Source of the DNA: Streptomyces sp. MP131-18
GTDB lineage: Bacteria; Actinomycetota; Actinomycetes; Streptomycetales; Streptomycetaceae
Assembly: GCF_001984575.1 (NCBI RefSeq)
Contig: NZ_LZNS01000001.1
Span: 2,647,950-2,711,949, forward strand
Direction: 5' to 3'
Length of the DNA: 64,000 nt
The notes below the pieces were generated by a model. The model saw nothing but the letters and a program-made list of their open reading frames with translations, was not told where the DNA came from and did no database searches. Below are positions 25,735 to 34,480 of this stretch, one piece after another. Made by a program: the position numbers and the translations under genes. The stretch's first letter is position 1; every line of letters starts with the position of its first letter.

Positions 25735-27081
25735 ATGGACACGGCACGCGTCGCCGCACGGGCCGCGGACAGCCCGGACGCAGTGGTGCTGGTGCTGCCA
25801 CTGGCGCTGATCGCGGCCGCCGTGCTGGTGCTGGTGTACCTCAGGCGGCGCGGCGCGCACCCGTCGTACCGCACGGTGCCCGACCGCTGGGACGGCCGCC
25901 CCACCGCCCCGCCCGCCGAGGCGCAGGCCCAGGCGGCGGGGCCGCCCGCGGACGAGCTCGACTCGCGCGCGCGTGACCTGCTGGTCCGGCTGGACGACGC
26001 GGTCTTCCGGCGGCGCGAGCAACTGGACTTCGCCGACGCCCTGTCCGGCGAGGAGGCGGTCGGCCCGCACCGCGCGGCCGTCGCGGACGCCGCGGCCGAG
26101 GCCGGGGAGGCGCTGCGGCTGCGCCTGCGGCTGGACGACCCGGCGGCGCGGCGCAACGAGACGGAGCGGCGCAGGCTGCTGAACGACATCATCGACCGCT
26201 GCACGGCGGCCCTGCGGCGGCTGGAGTCCGTGGCCGGTTCGCTGGCCGCCGCGCGGGGGCTGCCCGCGGACGCCGGGGAGGCGCTGCGCGCCGCCCGCGC
26301 CCGCGCGGCGGAGCTGCCGGCGCGGCTCGACCGCGTGGCGGAGCGCTTGCGGAGCCTGGCCGAGGCGTACGCGGAGCCGGCCCTTGCGCCGGTGCGCGAC
26401 CACCCGGCCGTGGCGCGGGAGCGGTGGCGCGCGGCCGGCGGCCGGCTGGACGCGGCGGAACGCGCCCTCGCCGCGGGCGACCTGACGGCGGCGGCGGACG
26501 CGGTGCTGGACGCGGAGGCCGCGCTCGGCGAGGCCGCCATCCTGGCGGACGGGGCGGAACGCTGGGCGCGGTCGCTTCAGCGGGCGGATCTCGCGCTCGC
26601 CGAGGCGATCCGGGTCACCGAGGGGGACGTCGCCGCGGCACCGCACCTGCCCGCGCTGCGCGAGGATCTGGCCCGCGCCGTGCAGGCCCTGGCCGACGCG
26701 CGCCTGGACACGGGCGCCGGGCGCCGGGACCCGTTCGCCGGGCTGCGCCGCCTGGCCGACGGCGGCACCCGGCTGGCGCAGGCGCTCGAGTCGGGCCGGG
26801 ACCGCGAGAGCCGGAACCGGCGGGCCAGGACGCTGCTGGACGAGGCGCTGCTGACGGCGGGCAGCGAGCTGAGCGCGGTCAGGGACTACGTGACGACGCA
26901 CCGTTCCGAGGTCGGCAGCCCGGCGCGCACGAGGCTCGCGGAGGCCGCGCACCGGCTGGAGCGTGCGCTGTCGGTGGCGCCGCACGATGCCGCGGCGGCG
27001 CTCCCGTTCGCCTGGCACGCCGACGCGCTGGCCAGGGAGGCGCACGTGCTGGCACTGCGTGATGCCGGGGCCGCGGCCTGA
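25735..27081 (+). CDS. Single-pass membrane protein with long alanine-rich helices, unknown function
   Basis: A 448-residue protein. One membrane segment occurs at residues ~20-40 (VVLVLPLALIAAAVLVLVYL), followed by basic residues and a Pro/Ala linker; the N-terminus is short and probably outside. The remaining ~360 residues are almost entirely Ala/Arg/Glu/Leu-rich helix with conserved-looking stretches such as NDIIDRCTAALRRLESVAGSLAAARGL and AERLRSLAEAYAEPAL. This suggests a cytoplasmic helical bundle or coiled coil. I see no catalytic motif. It lies between sdh and the SPOR gene on the same strand; a structural or envelope-linked role is possible but not shown. Confidence 0.8.
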   Translation: MDTARVAARAADSPDAVVLVLPLALIAAAVLVLVYLRRRGAHPSYRTVPDRWDGRPTAPPAEAQAQAAGPPADELDSRARDLLVRLDDAVFRRREQLDFADALSGEEAVGPHRAAVADAAAEAGEALRLRLRLDDPAARRNETERRRLLNDIIDRCTAALRRLESVAGSLAAARGLPADAGEALRAARARAAELPARLDRVAERLRSLAEAYAEPALAPVRDHPAVARERWRAAGGRLDAAERALAAGDLTAAADAVLDAEAALGEAAILADGAERWARSLQRADLALAEAIRVTEGDVAAAPHLPALREDLARAVQALADARLDTGAGRRDPFAGLRRLADGGTRLAQALESGRDRESRNRRARTLLDEALLTAGSELSAVRDYVTTHRSEVGSPARTRLAEAAHRLERALSVAPHDAAAALPFAWHADALAREAHVLALRDAGAAA

Positions 27082-27142
27082 GACCTGTTCGGTGGGTGAG
27101 GCGCTGGCGTATGGTCTGGCATATGCAGATGGGGGGTGAGGA

Positions 27143-27346
27143 ATGAACGGCAGCACCCTGCAACCCTGGCAAGTCATCCGCGAGGACGAGAACGGCAGCC
27201 GCTACCGCATAGGGCACTGCGCGACGCGCGCCGAGGCGCAGCGGCTCATCCAGCGCCTGCGCCTGGGCGGCGGTCCCGGCTCTGCGGCCGGCGCGGCCAA
27301 CTATCTCGTGGAGCGCGTCGAGGCCGGAGGCGGCGCGCACCGCTGA
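27143..27346 (+). CDS. Small SPOR-domain-like protein
   Basis: A 67-residue protein with a good ribosome site (GGGGTGAGGA then ATG). It consists of little more than one SPOR-like unit: WQVIREDENGSRYRIGHCATRAEAQRLIQRLR, with the beta-helix-beta pattern and the basic helix, followed by a Gly/Ala tail. SPOR domains usually bind denuded peptidoglycan at division septa, but this copy has no signal peptide or membrane helix, so it would be cytoplasmic unless exported by another route. Proteins of this size are common in Streptomyces; their role is not known to me. Confidence 0.8.
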   Translation: MNGSTLQPWQVIREDENGSRYRIGHCATRAEAQRLIQRLRLGGGPGSAAGAANYLVERVEAGGGAHR

Positions 27347-27401
27347 CCCCGGGCACAATTGGGTGTATGGGGCATTTGCTCCACTTCGCCGGTTCTCCCC
27401 G

Positions 27402-29900
27402 GTGAAGCCACCCGACGAGGGCTTGGACAGCGTGCGGAAAGATCCTCCAGAAGCGCAGGGGCCCCAGGACCCCGCCGCCGGCCAGCCGGCCGGCCCTTCG
27501 CGTCTCGACGTGATCCGCGTCGCCACGCTGGTACTGGACGACGCGGGCCGGATCGTCTTCTGGAGCCCGATGGCCGAAACGCTGCTCGGCCGGCCCGCGG
27601 CGGAGACCCTGGGCCGGCCGGTCGGCGACTTCACGGACGGGCCGCGGCCCGTCACGGTGCCCGCCGGCGCGCGCGACTGGCGCGACACCGTCTCCCTGCG
27701 CCACCGGGACGGCCACCCGGTGAGCTTCGAGCTGCGCGGCGCGCCGCTGCGCAGCACCGACGGCGCGCCGTTCCTGCTGATCTCCCTCGCCGAGTCAGGC
27801 CCCGTGCGCGCGGTCGAGCAGGATCTCGCCGCCCTCGAAGGACTCCTCACCGCCTCGCCGCTCGGCATCGCCCTCTTCGACACCGAGCTGCGCTACGTCC
27901 GCGTGAACGAGGCCCTGACCCACCTCCACCACCTCCCCGCCGAGGACCTGATCGGCCGCACCGTGCTGGACGTGCTGCCGGGTGCCCGGGCCCGGGAGGT
28001 ATACCGGCTCCAGCAGGAGATACTGCGTTCCGGGCGCACCGTGCGCGACCTCGTCACCCAGCCGCCCGACGCCTCGGGCGCGGTCTCGGTCTCCTTCGGC
28101 CGCCTCACCGACGCCGCGGGAAACACCGTCGGCGTCAGCGGCACCGTCATGGACATCAGCGAGCGCAGGGAAGCGCTCGCCAAGGTCGAACGCGCCCGGC
28201 AGCGGCTGGCGCTGCTCAACGACGTGGGCACGGCGCTCGGCGACCTGCTGGACGTGCACCGCATCTGCCAGGCGCTGGTCGACGCCCTGGTGCCCCGCTT
28301 CGGCGACTACGCGGGCGTCGCCCTGATCGCCTCGGTCGCCCACAGCGGTGAGCCGCCGCGCGCGGAGGATCTGGCCGACGTGGTCCTCACCCCCGTCACC
28401 ATGGCCGTGGGGCGGCAGCCGCCGGGCGAGAGCAACCTGCCGCCGCCCGACGAGGACTTCCGCTTCGAGGCCGGCACGATCTTCGGCACCGTGCTCACCT
28501 CGGGCGCCCCGCACCTCGCCAGGACCAGGGAGGAACTGCTCGCCGACACCGACCCGGACGACCCGAGGTGGCGCACCGCCGCCGCGCTCGACATCCACTC
28601 GATGCTGACGCTGCCGCTGCGCGCCCGCGGCCGGGTGCTCGGCGTGCTGGTCATCAGCCAGGGTCCTGGCCGGCGGGCGTTCGACCAGGAGGACCTGGCC
28701 CTGGCCATGGAGCTGGCCGCCCGCGCCGGGTTCTCCCTGGACAACGCGCGCCTGTACGCGCGCGAGCGCGAGGGCGCCCTGATGCTCCAGCGCAGCCTGC
28801 TGCCCCAGTCGCTGCCCACGCTGCCCGGCATCGACGTCAGCCATCGCTACGTGCCCAGCCGCAGCGGGGCGGAGATCGGCGGCGACTGGTTCGACGTCAT
28901 CCCACTGGCCGGCGGCCGGATCGCGTTCGTCATCGGCGACGTCACCGGGCACGGCCTGCGCGCCGCGGCCACCATGGGGCAGTTGCGCACCGCGGTGCGC
29001 ACCCTCGCCTGGCTCGACCTCACCCCCTCCGAACTGCTGCACCACCTCAACGACCTCGGCCGGGACATCGCCCAGAGCCCCGGCTCACCCGTGCTGGCCA
29101 CCTGCGTCTACGCCGTCTACGACCCGGCCACCGGCGTGTGCACCCTGGCCAAGGCGGGGCACCTGCCGCCCGTGCTGGTCTGCGAGGACCCCGCCGTCGG
29201 CACCTGGGCCGCCCGGCCGGTCGACCTGCCCTCGGGCGCGCCGCTCGGCGTGGACGGCGTCCCCTTCGAGGAACGGCGGTTCGACATCGCCGACGGCTCG
29301 CTGCTCGTCCTCTACACCGACGGCCTCGTGGAGTCCCGCGACGAGGACCTGTCCACCGGGATCGACCGGCTCGTCGAGGTGCTCGGCCCGGCCACCGGGC
29401 GCGGCGCGCGGCTGGACGGAATCTGCGAGGACGTCATCGGCGCCATGCGACCGGACGCTTCGGAACGCGAGTCCGACGACCTGGCGCTGCTCGTCGCGCG
29501 GCTGTCCCGCCTGCCGGGCGACCGGGTGCTGCGCCGCAGCTTCCCCGCCGAGCGCCAAGTGGTGCGGCGCGCCCGCCACGCGGTGCGCGACACCCTGCGC
29601 GCCTGGGGCCTTTCCGCCGTGTCGGACGCGGCGGAACTGCTGGTCAGCGAGCTGGTCACCAATGCCGTGCGGCACGCGCACGGCCCCGTCGAGGTGCGGA
29701 TGGTGCACGGCACCTCACTGCTGATCGAGGTCACCGACCCGGTGCCCGACCCGCCGCGGGAACGCGCCCCGGGGCTTGAGGACGAGGGGGGCCGCGGCCT
29801 GCCGCTGGTCGCGCGGGAGTCGCGGCGCTGGGGGACCAGGACCGAGCCGGTCGGCAAGACGGTGTGGTTCGAACTGAGTTTGCCCGGCCTGCCGGGCTGA
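27402..29900 (+). CDS. PAS/GAF sensor phosphatase of the SpoIIE family with C-terminal anti-sigma kinase-like ATPase
   Basis: An ~832-residue signalling protein. Domains in order: PAS (~25-115, LDVIRVATLVLDDAGRIVFWSPMAE), second PAS (~125-250, LEGLLTASPLGIALFDTELRYVRVNEALT), GAF (~270-450), PP2C/SpoIIE phosphatase (~470-690, with GDVTGHG and LYTDGLVESRDED), and a GHKL ATPase of the RsbW type (~710-830, ELLVSELVTNAVRHAHG and DEGGRGLPLV). Such proteins dephosphorylate anti-anti-sigma factors and may phosphorylate them too, controlling sigma-factor partner switching. The start is uncertain: GTG at 27402 is used, but GTG 27432 or 27363 are possible and none has a strong ribosome site. A hairpin overlaps the stop codon. 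Confidence 0.88.
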   Translation: MKPPDEGLDSVRKDPPEAQGPQDPAAGQPAGPSRLDVIRVATLVLDDAGRIVFWSPMAETLLGRPAAETLGRPVGDFTDGPRPVTVPAGARDWRDTVSLRHRDGHPVSFELRGAPLRSTDGAPFLLISLAESGPVRAVEQDLAALEGLLTASPLGIALFDTELRYVRVNEALTHLHHLPAEDLIGRTVLDVLPGARAREVYRLQQEILRSGRTVRDLVTQPPDASGAVSVSFGRLTDAAGNTVGVSGTVMDISERREALAKVERARQRLALLNDVGTALGDLLDVHRICQALVDALVPRFGDYAGVALIASVAHSGEPPRAEDLADVVLTPVTMAVGRQPPGESNLPPPDEDFRFEAGTIFGTVLTSGAPHLARTREELLADTDPDDPRWRTAAALDIHSMLTLPLRARGRVLGVLVISQGPGRRAFDQEDLALAMELAARAGFSLDNARLYAREREGALMLQRSLLPQSLPTLPGIDVSHRYVPSRSGAEIGGDWFDVIPLAGGRIAFVIGDVTGHGLRAAATMGQLRTAVRTLAWLDLTPSELLHHLNDLGRDIAQSPGSPVLATCVYAVYDPATGVCTLAKAGHLPPVLVCEDPAVGTWAARPVDLPSGAPLGVDGVPFEERRFDIADGSLLVLYTDGLVESRDEDLSTGIDRLVEVLGPATGRGARLDGICEDVIGAMRPDASERESDDLALLVARLSRLPGDRVLRRSFPAERQVVRRARHAVRDTLRAWGLSAVSDAAELLVSELVTNAVRHAHGPVEVRMVHGTSLLIEVTDPVPDPPRERAPGLEDEGGRGLPLVARESRRWGTRTEPVGKTVWFELSLPGLPG

Positions 29901-29911
29901 CTGCCCGGCAG
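29889..29911 (+). terminator. Hairpin overlapping the phosphatase stop codon
   Basis: CTGCCGGGC (29889-29897) and GCCCGGCAG (29903-29911) form a 9-bp stem whose loop holds the TGA; likely the terminator of the phosphatase gene. Confidence 0.6.
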
Positions 29912-30415
29912 CCCACGAGCCGGCCGTCGGCCAGGAACACCACCGGGTCGTGGGTGGCCATCACCACCGTCCCGCCGTACGCGGCCACCGGCGCGCGCGG
30001 CTGCGCCGCCCCGCGCGTCGAGCGCCCCGGTCGGCTCGTCGGCGAGGATCACGCTCGGCTCCGTCACCAGCGCCCGCACGATCGCGCCACCCGCCGCCGC
30101 TGCCCCCCGGAGAGGCGGTCCGGCAGGTGTGCCCGGCGCGCGCGGCGAGCGTCAGCGGCAGCAACGTGGCCTCCTGGAAACGAAGCCGATCCGCCCCCTG
30201 CGGAACCGCGTCACCGCGGCTTCGTCGACCCCGGCCCCGGGCGCGGGGCGCGGGGCGTGCAGCGCGGCGGCGTCCACCACGACCAGGCCGCCGTCCGGCC
30301 GTCCAAGACCGGCCGCGCACCGCGGCAGGGTGCTCTTGCCCCAGCCCGAGGGGCCCGTCACGGCCGTGCAGCCGCCCGCCGTCAGCGACAGCGGCTGCCC
30401 GCGCCCCGGCGGGTG
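29912..30415 (-). pseudogene. Decayed ABC transporter ATP-binding protein (LolD/MacB-like)
   Basis: Pieces of a small ABC ATPase can be read on the minus strand in changing frames. They are Walker A GPSGWGKSTL (around 30350), a D-loop-preceding region ending GRIGFV (about 30190), then in another frame FQEATLLPLTLA, then DRLSGGQRRR (signature, about 30110), then RALVTEPSVILADEPTGALDARG (Walker B, 30079-30005), then AAYGGTVVMATHDPVVFLADGRLV (switch His). At least four frameshifts and an internal deletion of about 45 residues between the Q-loop and the signature separate them; the N-terminus is missing. ADEPTGALD and ATHDP are typical of the lipoprotein-release/macrolide-exporter family. No permease gene remains. 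It lies directly behind the gntR stop codon. Confidence 0.85.
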
Positions 30416-30418
30416 CCG

Positions 30419-31171
30419 TCAGCGCACGGGCAGGTGGTAGGAGACCGCGTACCGGTCGGCGGGCACGATCACGTCCGCCGTCTCCACCGGCAGGCTCCCG
30501 GCGCGGTAGGTGCGGGAGATGACGAGCACGGCGTGCCCCGCGAGGCCGCCGAGCACCCGCGCCTCCGAGGCCAGCGCGGGGCGCGCGCCGATCTCCTCCG
30601 CCACGTTGTCCACGACGATGTCGATGGCCGCCATCCGCTCCACGACCCCCCGCCCGGCCAGCGGCCCCTGCTCCGGCAGCATCACCGGCGTGCGCCCCGT
30701 CAGAGACAGCGGCTCCCAGGAGGTCGACAGCATGACCGGCTCGCCGCCCATGCGGAAGACGTAGCTCGTACACATCACGGGCTCCTGCGGCTCGATCCGC
30801 AGCCGCTCCGCGATCCCCGCGGGCGCCGCCACCCGCTCGCTGCTGCCCTCCCACGTGCCGCGCACGCGCTCGTCGGCCTGCTCCTGCCTGAACGTCGAAC
30901 ACTCGCCCAGCGTCCGGTACCCGCTGCGCGAGACGGTGCGCCGCGGCGGCTGCTCGCGGACGTACGTCCCCGAGCCGGACCTGCCCTCGACGAGGCCCTC
31001 CGCCATCAGCACTTTGCGTGCCTCCAGCGCCACGGTGTCGGACACCCCGTAGGCGGCGCGGATGCTCGCCTGCGAGGGAAGCCGGGTATGCGGCGGCAGG
31101 GTGCCGTCCGCGATTTGCTGTCGAAGGTCTTCTGCGACGCGGAGATACGCGGGCTGCTCACCGAACGGCAC
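30419..31171 (-). CDS. GntR-family transcriptional regulator with UTRA domain
   Basis: A 250-residue DNA-binding regulator. The GTG at 31171 follows AGGAGGGG; a longer in-frame start exists but lacks this. The winged helix-turn-helix occupies residues ~6-75 (RVAEDLRQQIADGTLPPHTRLPSQASIRAAYGVSDTVALEARKVLMAEGLVEGRSGSGTYV, the HutC-type pattern) and the UTRA ligand domain follows to the end. Between this gene and the divergent GNAT gene, a direct repeat of TGACAA occurs at 31191-31196 and 31210-31215 (19-bp spacing) and could be its operator. The decayed ABC ATPase directly downstream suggests that it once controlled, or was cotranscribed with, an exporter. Confidence 0.9.
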   Translation of the reverse strand: MPFGEQPAYLRVAEDLRQQIADGTLPPHTRLPSQASIRAAYGVSDTVALEARKVLMAEGLVEGRSGSGTYVREQPPRRTVSRSGYRTLGECSTFRQEQADERVRGTWEGSSERVAAPAGIAERLRIEPQEPVMCTSYVFRMGGEPVMLSTSWEPLSLTGRTPVMLPEQGPLAGRGVVERMAAIDIVVDNVAEEIGARPALASEARVLGGLAGHAVLVISRTYRAGSLPVETADVIVPADRYAVSYHLPVR

Positions 31172-31303
31172 AGGCCCCTCCTGCCTTTGCTGACAATCGG
31201 CAACAGCTTGACAACAGAGGGTGTCTGCCCGCAATAGACGGCCAAAGTTTCACTCGAAGTGATGACCCCTTCCGGGACGGGCCCCGGGGACCACAATGGC
31301 CTC

Positions 31304-31810
31304 ATGCATCTGAGGGATACCCGCGCCGCGGACCTGCCGTTGCTCCAGGACATCGAACGGGCCGCAGGGGAGCCGTTCCGCGGCATCGGCATGGCCGATG
31401 TCGCCGACGACCCGCCGCCTTCCGTCGCCGAGCTCGAACGTCACCTGCGGGCCGGCCTCTCCTGGGTCGCGGCCGACAGCGCCGACCACCCCGTGGCCTA
31501 CCTCGTCGCGGAACGGGTCGACGGCGCCCTCCACATCGAGCAGGTCTCCGTCCACCCCGCGAACGCCCGTCGCGGCCTGGGCCGTTCACTGATCGAGCAC
31601 GCGGCCGGGCACGCCGTGACGACGGGGCTGCCGGCGCTGACCCTGACCACCTTCGCGGACGTGCCGTGGAACGCGCCCTACTACCTGCGCTGCGGCTTCG
31701 CCGTCCTGCCCGAGGACGCCGTCACCCCCGGGCTGCGGGAGATCCGGCGCCGGGAGGCCGCGCACGGCCTCGACCGCTGGCCGCGGGTGTGCATGCGCCG
31801 TGCGCTGTGA
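31304..31810 (+). CDS. GNAT-family N-acetyltransferase
   Basis: A 168-residue acetyltransferase. The start at 31304 (MHLRDTRAADLPLLQDIERAAG) fits the family's beginning; no ribosome site is seen, so the message may be leaderless. The acetyl-CoA pyrophosphate-binding segment is ARRGLGRSLIEHAA (R-x-x-G-x-G/A), and the later region TFADVPWNAPYYLRCGFAVL is the typical beta5-beta7 core. The substrate cannot be told from sequence. It is divergent from gntR and followed after 101 bp by a cation transporter gene. Confidence 0.88.
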   Translation: MHLRDTRAADLPLLQDIERAAGEPFRGIGMADVADDPPPSVAELERHLRAGLSWVAADSADHPVAYLVAERVDGALHIEQVSVHPANARRGLGRSLIEHAAGHAVTTGLPALTLTTFADVPWNAPYYLRCGFAVLPEDAVTPGLREIRRREAAHGLDRWPRVCMRRAL

Positions 31811-31911
31811 TCCGGCTCCCGCCGTTCCCCTGAGAGCAGGGACCACTGCCTGAGACAATGTGCGGCCTCAGGGCCCCGTGCGGCCTCGCTGACGGAAGGA
31901 CGACAGCAACC

Positions 31912-32844
31912 ATGAGCGCCTCAGGCGGAACCAAGGCGATCGTCGCCGCACTGTGCGCGAACGCGGCCATCGCGGTGGCCAAGTTCACCGCGGCCGTGTT
32001 CAGCGGCTCGTCCTCCATGATGGCCGAGGGCGTGCACTCGGTCGCCGACGCCGGCAACCAGGCCCTGCTGCTGCTCGGCGGGAAGCGGGCCAGACGGGCC
32101 GCGAGCGAGGAGCATCCCTTCGGATACGGACGCGAACGCTACATCTACGCGTTCATCGTCTCCATCGTGCTGTTCTCCGTGGGCGGCCTGTTCGCGCTCT
32201 ACGAGGGCGTGGAGAAGATCAGGCATCCGCACGAGATCGACCACTGGTACTGGCCGGTGGGCGTGCTGGTCTTCGCGATCATCGCGGAGATCATCTCGTT
32301 CCGCACCGCCATCAAGGAGTCGAACGAGGTGCGCGGCTCCCAGTCCTGGACGCAGTTCGTCCGCACGGCCAAGGCGCCGGAACTGCCCGTGGTGCTGCTG
32401 GAGGACCTCGGTGCGCTGGTCGGCCTGGTCCTCGCGCTCGGCGGTGTCGGCCTGGCGCTGGCCACCGGTGACGGCGTGTGGGACGGGATCGGGACGCTCT
32501 GCATCGGCGTGCTGCTCGTGGTCATCGCCGTCGTCCTCGCGCTGGAGACGAAGTCGCTGCTGCTGGGCGAGTCGGGCAGCAAGGATTCGGTGGCCAGGAT
32601 TCGCGCCGCGCTCGTGGACGGCGAGACCGTCACCCGCGTCATCCACATGAAGACGCTGCATCTCGGCCCGGACGAGCTGCTGGTGGCCGCCAAGATCGCG
32701 GTGGACCACGACGACGACGCGGCGACCGTCGCGGCCGCCATCGACGCGGCCGAGGCGCGCATCAGGGAAGCCGAGCCGATCGCCCGCGTCATCTACCTGG
32801 AGCCCGACATCTACCGGGCGGCCGGGCGGGAGGCCGGCTCCTGA
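31912..32844 (+). CDS. Cation diffusion facilitator (CDF) family transporter
   Basis: A 310-residue inner-membrane efflux transporter for divalent metal (Zn, Mn, Co or Fe). The start at 31912 has GGAAGGA upstream. Helix II carries AEGVHSVADAGNQALLLLG and helix V carries LLEDLGALVGLVLALGG, the two places where the metal-binding His/Asp residues sit; the second pattern (LLED-GAL-GL) is that of the SLC30A9-like subgroup. The C-terminal cytoplasmic domain (SVARIRAALVDGETVTRVIHMKTLHLGPDELLVAAKIAV) follows the last helix. Metal preference is uncertain. It converges on the protease gene across a tandem repeat. Confidence 0.92.
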   Translation: MSASGGTKAIVAALCANAAIAVAKFTAAVFSGSSSMMAEGVHSVADAGNQALLLLGGKRARRAASEEHPFGYGRERYIYAFIVSIVLFSVGGLFALYEGVEKIRHPHEIDHWYWPVGVLVFAIIAEIISFRTAIKESNEVRGSQSWTQFVRTAKAPELPVVLLEDLGALVGLVLALGGVGLALATGDGVWDGIGTLCIGVLLVVIAVVLALETKSLLLGESGSKDSVARIRAALVDGETVTRVIHMKTLHLGPDELLVAAKIAVDHDDDAATVAAAIDAAEARIREAEPIARVIYLEPDIYRAAGREAGS

Positions 32845-32850
32845 CGCCGC

Positions 32851-32883
32851 GATACCCGGGATACCCGGGATACCCGGGATACC
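32851..32883. repeat. Tandem 9-bp repeat GATACCCGG between convergent genes
   Basis: Unit GATACCCGG at 32851-32859, 32860-32868 and 32869-32877 plus a partial fourth copy. It lies 7 bp after the CDF stop and 22 bp before the stop of the opposing protease. CCCGGG occurs three times in it. It may vary in copy number and may act as, or disturb, the shared terminator. Confidence 0.8.
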
Positions 32884-32905
32884 GCGACGTCGGAGTGCCG
32901 GCCGG

Positions 32906-34480
32906 TCAGAACTGGAGCGACCAGGCGACGAGGGTGCCCTCGTCGGCCCGCGCGTTGTCGGTCACCCGCAGGGTCCAGGTGCCGTCGGCTTCGAGTCCTG
33001 AGCCGTTGAGCGTGTAGACCGTGTCCAGGTCGTTCGTGCTGCCGCCCGACCGGTCGTGCAGGCGCCGTTCGGTGCCGTCGGGGGCGACCACGTCGACGGT
33101 GAGGTCGCCGATGTAGGTGTGCTCGATGGTGACCTCGACCTGGTAGGCGCCGTCCAGCACGCCCGCGCCCGTCACGTCGATCGTCGACTCCGTGGTGGTC
33201 AGGTCGGAGATCGCCGCCGCGGTCTCGTTGCCGAAGCGCGGACCGTCCGGCGGCTCGGGCTGCCCGCCCTGGCCGCCGGTGTGCAGCAGCGCGTTGGGCG
33301 TGTCGGCCGGAACGCCGCTCAGGCGGTTCCACACCGCGGAGTCCACCAGTTCCGCGGACACCTCCGCCGGGGTCGCGGCCGGGTTGCCGGCCAGGTACAG
33401 GGCCGCCACGCCCGCCACGTGGGGCGTCGCCATCGACGTACCGGAGATCGTGTTCTCCGCGTCGTCGCCGGTGTTCCAGGTGGAGGTGATGGCGGTGCCG
33501 GGGCCGAAGATGTCGACGACCGACCCGAGGTTGGAGAACTCGGAGACCGCGTCGGACTGCGCGCTCGACGCGACGGTGATCGCCTCTTCGACGCGCGCCG
33601 GGGAGTAGCCGCCGGCGTCGGCCCCGTAGTCGTTGCCGGCCGCGACCGCGAACGTGACGCCGGCGTCGATGGCGTTGCGCACCGCCTGGTCGAGCGCGCT
33701 GTTCGCGCCGCCGCCCAGGCTCAGGTTGGCGACGGCGGGGCCCGAGGCGTCGCCGGTCACGAAGTCCACGCCGCCGATGACCGTTTCCGCGGTGCCGCTG
33801 CCGGTGTCGTCGAGAACGCGCACGGCGACGATGTCGGCGGCCTTGGCCACGCCGTAGGAGGAGCCGGCGACGGTGCCCGCGACGTGGGTGCCGTGCCCGT
33901 TGCCGTCCTGGCCGTCGCCGCCGAAGGCGTCGAAGCCGAAGGTGGCCCGGTCGCCGAAGTCCTCGTGCGTGTAGCGCACTCCGGTGTCGACGATGTACGC
34001 GGTGACGCCCTCGCCCGCGGTGTCCGGGTAGGTGTAGCTGTCGTCGAGCGGCAGGTCGGCCTGGTCGATCCGGTCCTGCCCCCAGGACGGTGGGTCGTCC
34101 TGGGTCGCGTCCAGCCGGATGGTCTGGTTCTGCACGACCTCCGCGACCGCCGGGTCGGCGGCGAGGTCCAGGGCGTCCGCCTCGGTCAGCTCGGCGGCGA
34201 AGCCGTTGAGCGCGTGCCGGAAGGTACTGGTCACCTCCGCGTCGTGGCGGTCCGCGAGGGACTGGGCCGAGGCGGAGGTGGCGGAGAAGGTGCCCTCTTC
34301 GAGAATGACGATGTAGCTGCCGGGGATGGTGCCCTCGGCTCCCGCGTTGGCGATGACTCCCTGCGCGTCGTCGGCGCTTGCCGCGCCGGGCAACGTCAGG
34401 CCGGCCCCGAGGCCAAGCACCGCGGCGGTGGCCACGGTGGCGCCGGCCCGCAGGCGGCGTGAGGATCGCATCGCTGCCAT
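32906..34480 (-). CDS. Secreted subtilisin-like serine protease with inhibitor propeptide and P domain
   Basis: A 524-residue secreted protease. The ATG at 34480 has GAGGAGGA. Signal peptide ~1-36 (cut near ASADDAQG), I9 inhibitor propeptide ~50-125 (SYIVILEEGTFSATSASAQSLADRH), S8 catalytic domain ~135-395 with Asp in YIVDTGVRYTHEDF, His in GHGTHVAGTVAG and Ser in SGTSMATPHVAGVAA; the oxyanion Asn lies in AVAAGNDYGADAGG. After a Gly/Pro linker the C-terminal ~100 residues (TIEHTYIGDLTVDVVAPDGTERRLHDRSGG) form a proprotein-convertase P domain. It would be secreted, self-processed and used for extracellular protein breakdown, possibly supplying peptides for the importers. Confidence 0.95.
   Translation of the reverse strand: MAAMRSSRRLRAGATVATAAVLGLGAGLTLPGAASADDAQGVIANAGAEGTIPGSYIVILEEGTFSATSASAQSLADRHDAEVTSTFRHALNGFAAELTEADALDLAADPAVAEVVQNQTIRLDATQDDPPSWGQDRIDQADLPLDDSYTYPDTAGEGVTAYIVDTGVRYTHEDFGDRATFGFDAFGGDGQDGNGHGTHVAGTVAGSSYGVAKAADIVAVRVLDDTGSGTAETVIGGVDFVTGDASGPAVANLSLGGGANSALDQAVRNAIDAGVTFAVAAGNDYGADAGGYSPARVEEAITVASSAQSDAVSEFSNLGSVVDIFGPGTAITSTWNTGDDAENTISGTSMATPHVAGVAALYLAGNPAATPAEVSAELVDSAVWNRLSGVPADTPNALLHTGGQGGQPEPPDGPRFGNETAAAISDLTTTESTIDVTGAGVLDGAYQVEVTIEHTYIGDLTVDVVAPDGTERRLHDRSGGSTNDLDTVYTLNGSGLEADGTWTLRVTDNARADEGTLVAWSLQF

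Noticed and set aside
29951..30902. Long open frames opposite and through the gntR gene
   Set aside because: They lack starts and family character; GC-rich DNA leaves such frames open. The gntR gene and the ABC remnant explain the region.
31191..31215. TGACAA direct repeat as a definite GntR operator
   Set aside because: The repeat is short and one copy may simply be a -35 element (TTGACA); mentioned only in the gene entry.
32851..32883. CRISPR-like array
   Set aside because: The 9-bp copies are contiguous, without spacers.
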